Assembly: GCA_001795335.1 (NCBI GenBank)
Contig: MGOK01000122.1
Span: forward strand, 175-20,733
From: Chloroflexi bacterium RBG_19FT_COMBO_55_16
GTDB lineage: Bacteria; Chloroflexota; Anaerolineae; Anaerolineales; UBA4823
DNA: 20,559 bases
Reading direction: 5' to 3'
The notes under the pieces are model-generated. The model saw nothing but the letters and a program-made list of their open reading frames with translations. It did no database searches and was not told where the DNA came from. The translations under genes were made by a program, and so were the position numbers. This document shows, piece by piece, positions 15,331 to 20,559 of this stretch; the first letter of the stretch is position 1, and the number at the start of each line of letters is the position of its first letter.

Positions 15331-16446
15331 ATGATTCTCGTCGATAATCAACTTAACGACCTCGTTGCCGGATATGAACGCATCCTCCAGGCTGAGGTTG
15401 AACTGTTACGTCGCTGGCGTGGCCCCCTTCTGGCGGCTTATGCCCGGCGCCGGGCTGCCTATGAAAGCGAGCTCGCCGAGCATAACCGCGTAATCACGGA
15501 GTTTTTATCCCGCTTACGACTTGGGATTTGGTTGTCCAGCGCGCTCTTGGCATTAGGCATACTTATTTTTCCTGCCCTACTGCTGATCGGTGAGCTGGGT
15601 GATTTGCGCAGCCCGTTATTATGCTTTGCACCACTTTTGATCTTGGGTGGTTTGACCGGCTTTGGAATCATCGTGGTGCTCTGGTTTTGGCACAGGGATC
15701 GCGTAAAGCCAGACCCCCCACTGCATCCTTTCAAATCTAGCCTGGTTGGACCTCTTTTACCTCTTTGGCTCGAGGGGATTAGGGGACAATTACCAGCTGA
15801 AAAAGCCTATGAAGGAGCGCCAGGCGAATACCATTTTATCGCCCGTTTACAAATTTTAGATCCCAGTTCTTTCGTCATTTATCGCTTACAGCAGCAGCCA
15901 GGCGATGACATCGACGTGACAATAGTCGGCCCGCGCGGGGTTTGGGTATTTGAAGTCAAGTATTTGAAGGGGACAATCCGCTGGCGAGATGGGGTCTGGA
16001 CACAACGGAAAACTTATCACCGGCGCAGCGGTTTACCAGTCACCGAGATCAAGGATACCGGTGAGGCATATGACCAACAATGGCGGCGGATGGCGGATGC
16101 TGTCGAAGAGACAATTCAACGGCGTGCCATAGGGACAATAGAACGGCTTCCGAAAGTGGCACGCGTGCGAGGCGGATTAGTCTTTACCCACCCGCAAGGG
16201 AAATACGATATCCCGCCTGGATGCCCATTTAATTGGGGTGTCATTCCTTTTTGGCTTGAAACGTTAGGCTCTGTTCCCGAGCTGCCAGGCATAGACGAGC
16301 GTGCCATCTTCGAAGTGCTCGCCGCATTGCTCTCACGCCATCAGGAAATCACTGGTGGACTAACCACGCGTTCAATGAGTGATTACGCTGCACAAGTGAC
16401 ACTGCAAGCTGAGCAGCGAATCCAGACCTGGATCGAAGAGCAATAA
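15331..16446 (+). CDS. NERD-domain membrane protein
   Basis: A 371-residue protein with an N-terminal amphipathic helical region (1-60), two TM segments (about 65-87 and 96-120) and a NERD (nuclease-related, PD-(D/E)XK-like) domain at about 157-260. Key residues are G165-E166 in GAPGEYHF, D193/D195 in GDDIDVTIVG and E208-V-K210 in GVWVFEVKYLKG, all in the order expected for the nuclease fold. These make catalysis possible but unproven. The C-terminal region (about 280-371) has no recognised family. The ATG is 7 bp after the fusion gene stop, so they are almost surely co-translated. A membrane NERD protein next to an ABC-type complex suggests a role in DNA or nucleic-acid handling at the envelope, or phage/plasmid defence, as inference only. 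Confidence 0.85.
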   Translation: MILVDNQLNDLVAGYERILQAEVELLRRWRGPLLAAYARRRAAYESELAEHNRVITEFLSRLRLGIWLSSALLALGILIFPALLLIGELGDLRSPLLCFAPLLILGGLTGFGIIVVLWFWHRDRVKPDPPLHPFKSSLVGPLLPLWLEGIRGQLPAEKAYEGAPGEYHFIARLQILDPSSFVIYRLQQQPGDDIDVTIVGPRGVWVFEVKYLKGTIRWRDGVWTQRKTYHRRSGLPVTEIKDTGEAYDQQWRRMADAVEETIQRRAIGTIERLPKVARVRGGLVFTHPQGKYDIPPGCPFNWGVIPFWLETLGSVPELPGIDERAIFEVLAALLSRHQEITGGLTTRSMSDYAAQVTLQAEQRIQTWIEEQ

Positions 16447-16555
16447 CATCATTGGTACTTTTACCCTATTGATCTTGCCATGAAAATGGAGCACACTTAA
16501 TTAAACCATAACCTTTAAACCTAAATTATTTATCCTCTTCAGGAGGGGAGAAACA

Positions 16556-17068
16556 ATGAAGCGAACCCTAATTGTTGTTCTCCTGATAAGCACGCTCCTA
16601 TTTGCCTGCAGCTCTCCACCGCCAACGATATCCGCAGACATAGTCCAAACTGCTATCGCGCAGACCCAGGCAGCGGATCCAACCAGTACACTCTCGAGTA
16701 GCCCCACCGCACGACCCGCCGACTCCTTAATCCCCCAGGCGACTCCTGAATTCCGTCCGGTTCGATTAAATGTCGCCACAATTATTGCTAATTTAAAACC
16801 GCTTTTTAGCATTGCAAAAGTCCTTGGACTGGCGCACCTGGAGAATGGCCAGCTGCGGGTGACCATCGAGGTGCCCGGTGGAATCCAGGGGGATTATTAT
16901 GCTTTGGTTGGAAAAGAGAAGTTTGATTGCATGTTACTGGCCGAATATCCAGATTATATCTATTGCAATGGCAACTCCCCGAAACCTGACCAATATGTGA
17001 TTGTAAAATTATTCGAGCAGGGGGCCGAAGAAGCGGTCTTTGAATCTAGGATCGGGATTCCACCCTGA
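16556..17068 (+). CDS. Lipoprotein of unknown function
   Basis: A 170-residue exported lipoprotein. The signal MKRTLIVVLLISTLLFAC puts the lipidated Cys at residue 18. It is followed by SSPPPTISADIVQTAIAQTQ and a Thr/Ser/Ala/Pro linker (about 40-65) common in surface lipoproteins of this group. The C-terminal domain (about 70-170) has two Cys (in FDCMLL and IYCNG), which could form a disulfide, and strand-like segments VRLNVATIIANL and QYVIVKLFEQGAEEAVFES. ATG 16556 has a very strong AGGAGGGGAG upstream, so high expression is likely. It lies 110 bp after the NERD gene and may be the last gene of the unit. I recognise no family for the mature domain. Confidence 0.7.
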   Translation: MKRTLIVVLLISTLLFACSSPPPTISADIVQTAIAQTQAADPTSTLSSSPTARPADSLIPQATPEFRPVRLNVATIIANLKPLFSIAKVLGLAHLENGQLRVTIEVPGGIQGDYYALVGKEKFDCMLLAEYPDYIYCNGNSPKPDQYVIVKLFEQGAEEAVFESRIGIPP

Positions 17069-17078
17069 AAGAGTTTCT

Positions 17079-17333
17079 TTAAGCCCGGTTTAGACCGCCC
17101 AAAATAAACGTTAAGATAACCGAACCGATGAACGCCTCGGCAATCGTACCCAGGACTCCCGAGAGGATAATGACATTAAAAAGGTCGAACAACCATCCAC
17201 TGATTATTGCCCCGATCACACCAACAACGATCGCCCCCACAGTGCCGATGCGCATGCCACCCACCACAGTCTCCACCAGCACTCCGGCGATGGCCCCTAC
17301 GATAATCCAAATATAAAGTTCGTTTGGTAACAT
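17079..17333 (-). CDS. GlsB/YeaQ/YmgE-family membrane protein
   Basis: An 84-residue, very hydrophobic protein of the transglycosylase-associated (GlsB/YeaQ/YmgE) family, small stress-linked membrane proteins. It has the usual three TM segments with Gly-rich packing: IIVGAIAGVLVETVVGG, VGAIVVGVIGAIISGWLF and a final VLGTIAEAFIGSVILTFILG. The family's central G-x(2)-G-A-I motif is seen twice. It faces the lipoprotein gene tail to tail, with 10 bp between their stops. A TGnTATAAT promoter lies just upstream on the minus strand. The start has no strong Shine-Dalgarno. Function in cell-envelope stress is known for the family; the detail here is unknown. Confidence 0.85.
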   Translation of the reverse strand: MLPNELYIWIIVGAIAGVLVETVVGGMRIGTVGAIVVGVIGAIISGWLFDLFNVIILSGVLGTIAEAFIGSVILTFILGGLNRA

Positions 17334-17362
17334 AGCTCGAGTCTATAAAAAATTTTTGCCCA

Positions 17363-17371
17363 ATTATATCA
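17363..17371 (-). promoter_or_regulatory. Extended -10 promoter of the GlsB-type gene
   Basis: On the minus strand TGATATAAT reads as TGn followed by a perfect TATAAT. The -35 (TGGGGA, complement of 17386-17391) is poor, as is common with extended -10 promoters. It lies about 30-38 bp before the ATG. Confidence 0.55.
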
Positions 17372-17485
17372 CCCCTCTATCGCTATCCCCACTTTCCTGA
17401 TTGAATGGAAACCCCAGAATCTAGCCTCAGGAACAATCCAAATTTACCAGGTAAAACTCAAGCTTTTTGATAACTTCTGCGAAAG

Positions 17486-17512
17486 CCAGATTATCAATGT
17501 GATAAATCCTGG
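17486..17512. repeat. Hairpin/palindrome upstream of the recombinase remnant
   Basis: TTATCA (17491-17496) pairs with TGATAA (17500-17505) around ATG. An outer CCAG/CTGG extends it (17486-17489 and 17509-17512). The form is like a small operator or a recombinase-site remnant. No other structure was seen in 17372-17485. Confidence 0.3.
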
Positions 17513-17524
17513 CCTGGTTGCCGG

Positions 17525-17685
17525 GATAAGGCTATTTTGTTAACCTTGCTCGACTCCGGCTTGAGGGTTGGGGAGCTTTTTGCTTATCTCAATTAGGAGC
17601 TTGCGTACCTGAGACTACAATTGCCCGGTTGATGGGGTATACCACGACTCAGCTTATCGCCCGCTATGCCAGTTATGAGAATTGA
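17525..17685 (+). pseudogene. Tyrosine recombinase (XerC/phage-integrase-like) remnant
   Basis: One frame (17525-17596) reads DKAILLTLLDSGLRVGELFA and then a TAG. This is the box-I segment with the catalytic Arg (GLRVGEL) and its preceding helix, as in integrases. A different frame (17632-17685) reads MGYTTTQLIARYASYEN and stops, matching the C-terminal 'lGH.stq.T.rYah' box that holds the catalytic Tyr. The about 100 residues normally between are missing, so the gene has an internal deletion, a frameshift and a stop. It is a clear molecular fossil and cannot be functional. The AT-rich gene at 17755 lies just beyond and may be cargo of the same former element (inference). Confidence 0.75.
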
Positions 17686-17754
17686 CACTTGCCTTTTTGG
17701 AAAACCACGCGATAATAATTGAGGAATTCTTTTAGTATTCGCAGGGAATAGCTC

Positions 17755-18894
17755 ATGAGTAACTCATCAGAACTTATCGAAAAAGCTATTACTGAAGCAA
17801 AATCAGGAAACCGAACCGGCGCAAAGAAATTACTGGCTCAGGTTGTAAGGAAAGAGCCAAGTAATGCCCAAGCCTGGTATTTGTTGAGTCGGCTTGTCGA
17901 AGAGAAGGAGCAAATCATCTACTGTCTTAAAAAGGTTTTGGAGATTATGCCGGACAACTCCCAGGCGAAAGCCCGGTTGAAAAAACTTCAATCGGAATCC
18001 ACACCTAAACCATCTATACCAATTCAAACCATAAAGAAGGGTGGAGCGAATAAAAGAATCGTTATCGTTTTAACCGTGATTTTGGGATTTTGCATCATTC
18101 TGCTAGGTGTATGCTATGGAATTAATGCTCTTGGATTACTTACTCGATTAACTCCTACGGAAAACTTATCACAATCTCTTACTTTAACAGAGTCGATTAT
18201 TATTCCAGCAGTAATATTTACCGACACCCCAGAGATCAAACCAACGAACATCATAATTCCTACCGATACCCCATTTCCTACCTCTACTCTACCAATGCAA
18301 ACAGAAGAACCTTCAGCAGTACCAACAGAGATTCCTCCTGCTGGAAGTGGTGAAAATCTTGATGCTGTAAAGTTTATTGCTAAGAATTATATAGGGTCGG
18401 TTGAGTCTAATGGAGTAATCGTAGAACTCTCAAGGGTAATTATTGGAGATAAGGAAACCTTAGCGAAGAAAAAAGATATTGCATACCTTACTGACCCTGA
18501 TTATGAAATTTCAGAGGTATTGAAAAATTCAACAATAGTTGTAGAGATAATCTTCAAGATCACCAATAATACAGATAAAATTCTTAATTTAAGTTTAAGC
18601 AGCAATGACGCTGTGTTTATCCTCAATGGAGTACAGATACCATTACAAGAGTATACGCATTATTCTAATTTGCAAGACTCTTATATTGACGGTAATATTT
18701 TTCCCAATTCATCAGTAAATGGTGGATTCTGGTTACCTACTTCTCTGCTCTCTGTAAATGAGGCAAAATCAGTAGTCTTAGGTTTACCCCCTGCTTATGA
18801 TGAGGATTATCATGATGTAACAGATAGTTTCTCTATCTCAGCTGATATAGTAGATTGGGGATGGGAAGATATACCCCAGGAGTTTAAGCAGTAA
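17755..18894 (+). CDS. TPR - TM - linker - surface-domain protein, AT-rich
   Basis: A 379-residue protein. Residues 3-78 are a TPR-like module (GAKKLLAQVVRKEPSNAQAW, YCLKKVLEIMPDNSQ) clearly related to the N-terminus of the 12759 fusion. A TM follows (about 102-126, IVIVLTVILGFCIILLGVCY). A Pro/Thr/Ser/Glu linker (about 130-205) and a beta-rich C-terminal domain (206-379) complete it. Segments include NSTIVVEIIFKITNNTDKIL and NDAVFILNGVQIPLQEYTHY, which resemble an immunoglobulin-like DUF4352 fold (tentative). The topology puts the TPR inside and the C-terminal domain outside. The ATG has AGGGA 9 nt upstream. The coding region after about residue 130 is much more AT-rich than its neighbours, and it sits between an integrase remnant and an IS remnant, consistent with transfer. 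Confidence 0.8.
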   Translation: MSNSSELIEKAITEAKSGNRTGAKKLLAQVVRKEPSNAQAWYLLSRLVEEKEQIIYCLKKVLEIMPDNSQAKARLKKLQSESTPKPSIPIQTIKKGGANKRIVIVLTVILGFCIILLGVCYGINALGLLTRLTPTENLSQSLTLTESIIIPAVIFTDTPEIKPTNIIIPTDTPFPTSTLPMQTEEPSAVPTEIPPAGSGENLDAVKFIAKNYIGSVESNGVIVELSRVIIGDKETLAKKKDIAYLTDPDYEISEVLKNSTIVVEIIFKITNNTDKILNLSLSSNDAVFILNGVQIPLQEYTHYSNLQDSYIDGNIFPNSSVNGGFWLPTSLLSVNEAKSVVLGLPPAYDEDYHDVTDSFSISADIVDWGWEDIPQEFKQ

Positions 18895-18966
18895 ACTATT
18901 TTCAATACAGACCTCTTCTTGAGAAGTTACCTAAGAAGTAAAGTTGTACGTCGTCAAATGAAATGC

Positions 18967-19027
18967 GACAAAATTAAGTGGTAAAGTAAATTTGGACAAA
19001 AAAACGGGCAAAGTTAAGGTGGTACAC
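18967..19027 (+). mobile_element. IS left-end remnant with duplicated motif
   Basis: GACAAAATTAAGTGGTAAAG (18967-18986) and GGCAAAGTTAAGGTGGTACA (19007-19026) are two related copies. They resemble the 'TGGACAAAaTTAAGTGGTAC' end of some IS3-family elements. They lie just before the OrfA remnant, so they are probably the former left end, perhaps of two nested insertions. No matching right end was found in the window. Confidence 0.4.
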
Positions 19028-19034
19028 TGTGCAT

Positions 19035-19190
19035 ATGAAGAAGCGCTACACAGCCAAACAAAAAGCCCAAATCGTGCTGAAAATCCTCAAAGAGGAGCGT
19101 CCTGTGGCGCAGATCGCGGCAGAATATAGCATCCATCCTAACTAGCTCTACAAGTGGAAGACCCAGGCGCTGCTCAGCAATTTTGATTTC
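19035..19190 (+). pseudogene. IS3-family transposase OrfA remnant
   Basis: The ATG at 19035 opens MKKRYTAKQKAQIVLKILKE, then ERPVAQIAAEYSIHPN, a TAG (19143-19145), then LYKWKTQALLSNF. This is the HTH of IS3-group OrfA (normal 'Q L Y K W K'), with one CAG-to-TAG nonsense change and a truncated 3' end. No OrfB (DDE) part follows, so it is a dead fragment. Confidence 0.8.
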
Positions 19191-19199
19191 TGGTGAGAG

Positions 19200-19538
19200 T
19201 GACATCGTTCGTTCCTCCGACAATCGAATTTTACCCTTAATCGATCCGATTGTGCGGAACTATGGTTAGAATACACCTAGTCTAAACCTAGTCTAAATCC
19301 CTTGGTCTTCGTGGCATAATCAAATCACGGAGCACTAGCCCGGGGATAATAACCTTCCAAACTCCCAACGGATTTGCCATGCCGTTAGGAATTTTCATTT
19401 AATCCAAAACCCTAATTATTCCCTAGTTGTTGACTGCCACAATCTATGTAATAGATACGACTGCTAGAAACTCCGTTACAAGTCTAATGCTCACCGCCTA
19501 CCACGAACTGCGTTACATAAGATGAGACACTAAAAGGC
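19200..19538. other. Gene-free stretch; tandem 11-bp repeat only
   Basis: No open frame or domain is recognised. ACCTAGTCTAA occurs twice in tandem (19275-19285 and 19286-19296). Otherwise it looks like decayed sequence between two pseudogenes. Confidence 0.5.
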
Positions 19539-19569
19539 CTGCTATGCTCCTCCAGAGAGGAGCGAGCAG
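19533..19569 (-). terminator. Possible terminator after the URO-D-like remnant
   Basis: On the minus strand CTGCT-C-GCTCCTC pairs with GAGGAGC-AT-AGCAG around TCTG, followed by GGCC and TTTT. The stem is strong but the T run is short. The position suits the 3' end of the pseudogene below. Confidence 0.4.
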
Positions 19570-20000
19570 CCATGAACAACTGCCGGTGGTGGCCGAGATC
19601 GTCGCTGGTCTAGTACCCATCCAGACGCAGTTCACGCACGGTCCGGCGCAGACACCCCAAGTATGGATTTCACAACCTCTCGTACAGGCAATGGACTTCA
19701 CCAGTACTGGTAATTGTCCATGACCAGCGTGTTCATGCCACGAACCTCCCAGGGACACTCAAAGAAAAGCCTCCAGCAGACAAACATCACATACCAGTTA
19801 TCGCCGCGCGCCTGCTCTGCCTGGGCTTTCAATGCTTCGAAACGCAGATCGGCTTTAGGGTCCAGCAAGCAGGCAATGAACTTGTCCAGTTTTGTTCAAT
19901 CATCCAGGACACAGCGAGCATCGTACGGTCCATCCTGTTTAATCGGCCAGGGCAGGTTCCAGTCCCAATAGATCGACAGGTCGATCCATTGGGATGATAA
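19570..20000 (-). pseudogene. Uroporphyrinogen-decarboxylase-like (COG0407 type) gene remnant
   Basis: The minus strand carries a broken gene. One frame gives WIDLSIYWDWNLPWPIKQDG, then PYDARCVLDD and a TGA (19898-19896), then KLDKFIACLLDP, FEALKAQAEQARGDNWYVMF, FECPWEVRGMNTLVMD, and a second TGA (19700-19698). Another frame later gives RELRLDGY, a TAG (19612-19610), then TSDDLGHHRQLF. The pieces RGMNTLVMD and DGxxTSDDLGHxxQLF match conserved parts of URO-D/methyltransferase-like proteins ('lRGm..lLmD' and 'DGi.tsDDlGhq...m'). These are similar to corrinoid or methyl-transfer enzymes (MtaA-like). There are at least three stops and one frameshift, so it is dead. Confidence 0.6.
19963..19994. 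repeat. 32-bp near-perfect inverted repeat
   Basis: Arms 19963-19977 and 19980-19994 pair over 15 bp with one mismatch around a 2-bp centre (AG). It lies inside the URO-D-like remnant. It may be a chance effect of the coding sequence or a recombination or insertion footprint. Confidence 0.4.
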
Positions 20001-20003
20001 GCC

Positions 20004-20207
20004 TTTTTCCTATGTTCGAGCCTATGGAATCTTTGCGGTCATGTATTTGGATGATACAATTAATTTATTCAGGAGTTTCGACTTGATAAGAATGGGTGGG
20101 ACTGGATTGTAGAATAAAGGCAGAATAATTTGAATGACGCTTATCATACCGATTCGAACTGGCAACCAAACCATGCGCTTCATGAGATGCACAATAAACT
20201 GGCACGC
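20004..20207. other. Gap before the right-edge gene
   Basis: No clear gene is seen in the first part. AAAGG (20116-20120) lies about 9 nt before an in-frame TTG at 20130, so translation of the next gene may start there and not at 20208. Confidence 0.3.
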
Positions 20208-20559
20208 ATGAAGATGCGCACACTGATCCTGCTATTGTTGTTGACCGTCGCCTTAGTTCTCATTCCATCAGGCGGTGCCGCCGGGACTACCGACCATGCC
20301 ACGGAGGCTACCTGCAATGTCAGCACCTGCGGCGACGGTGCCTGCGACCCAGGCGAGACGATGCAAAGCTGCCCCGAGGACTGTGGCATTCTCATGGTTG
20401 CCGAAGATTTCGAGGATAGGCAAGTCCAGGGTTGGTCATATAATCCGGCTTCGTGGGAGATCATCTCCGAAGGGAATTCGCATGTATGGCACACCACCGA
20501 GCAGGCTTATGCCTCCACCAGCTGGGCAAAGGATATTGCCTGGTTCCTGCGCGTCCGGC
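20208..20559 (+). CDS. Secreted Cys-rich protein, partial at right edge
   Basis: Reading from ATG 20208, MKMRTLILLLLLTVALVLIP is a signal peptide with a likely cleavage near GGAAG. Then comes a compact six-Cys motif CNVSTCGDGACDPGE followed by SCPEDCG. This kind of CGDGxCDxGE...CPxDC segment appears in secreted proteins of many environmental bacteria and likely makes disulfides or binds metal. The following AEDFEDRQVQGWSYNPASWE looks like the start of a LamG/concanavalin-like beta-sandwich (carbohydrate-binding type). The gene continues beyond the window. In-frame ATG 20187 or TTG 20130 could also be the start; the latter has AAAGG at good spacing but would give a long n-region. It lies beyond the decayed zone. 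Confidence 0.65.
   Translation, partial: MKMRTLILLLLLTVALVLIPSGGAAGTTDHATEATCNVSTCGDGACDPGETMQSCPEDCGILMVAEDFEDRQVQGWSYNPASWEIISEGNSHVWHTTEQAYASTSWAKDIAWFLRVR

Noticed and set aside
19714..19971. 85-codon plus-strand frame in the right region
   Set aside because: Antisense to the URO-D-like remnant, whose motifs are on the minus strand.

Overview
The window looks like chromosome from a Gram-positive-like (probably monoderm) bacterium of the Chloroflexota, most likely class Anaerolineae. This is inferred from gene style, not from a marker gene: short N-terminal TPR modules on membrane proteins, Pro/Thr-rich linkers, LysM plus Ig-like surface proteins, GTG/TTG starts and lipoprotein signals with mid-range GC. 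No rRNA, tRNA or CRISPR array was seen.

Layout. (1) 1-1660, minus strand: an orphan OmpR/PhoB-type response regulator, then an array of about 11-bp Pho-box-like repeats, a small frameshifted lipoprotein gene and a SIMPL/DUF541 lipoprotein that runs off the left edge. The regulator promoter carries a palindrome between its -35 and -10. (2) 1660-2108: a leader or intergenic region with a strong plus-strand terminator hairpin that has no obvious gene in front of it. (3) 2109-6169, plus strand: M29 aminopeptidase, ribosome-rescue factor ArfB, a phage-type small protein, a large palindromic element, a two-TM small protein, a B3/B4 tRNA-editing-like protein and an EamA transporter. (4) 6256-9794: a DinB-cyclase fusion followed 11 bp later by a penicillin-acylase-family Ntn hydrolase. 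(5) 9837-17068, plus strand: a LysM/Ig-like surface protein, a DppB-type permease, an 854-residue protein joining a TPR module, a DppC-type permease and an extracytoplasmic beta-propeller, a membrane NERD protein and a lipoprotein. (6) 17079-17333, minus: a GlsB/YeaQ-type stress membrane protein with an extended -10 promoter. (7) 17334-20130: a decayed region with a tyrosine recombinase remnant, an AT-rich TPR-TM-surface protein gene, an IS3-type OrfA remnant and a shattered uroporphyrinogen-decarboxylase-like gene. (8) The right edge begins a secreted Cys-rich protein, cut by the window.

How it works together. The most unusual unit is region 5. A peptide/nickel-type ABC importer permease pair appears without its ATPase or binding-protein genes in the window. 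One subunit has grown a cytoplasmic TPR and an external propeller, and it sits beside a cell-wall-binding LysM protein, a NERD membrane protein and a lipoprotein. This could be a transporter repurposed as an envelope-anchored assembly or sensor. Its TPR module is also found on the AT-rich gene at 17755, so the module appears mobile within this genome. Region 7 shows repeated mobile-element activity followed by decay.
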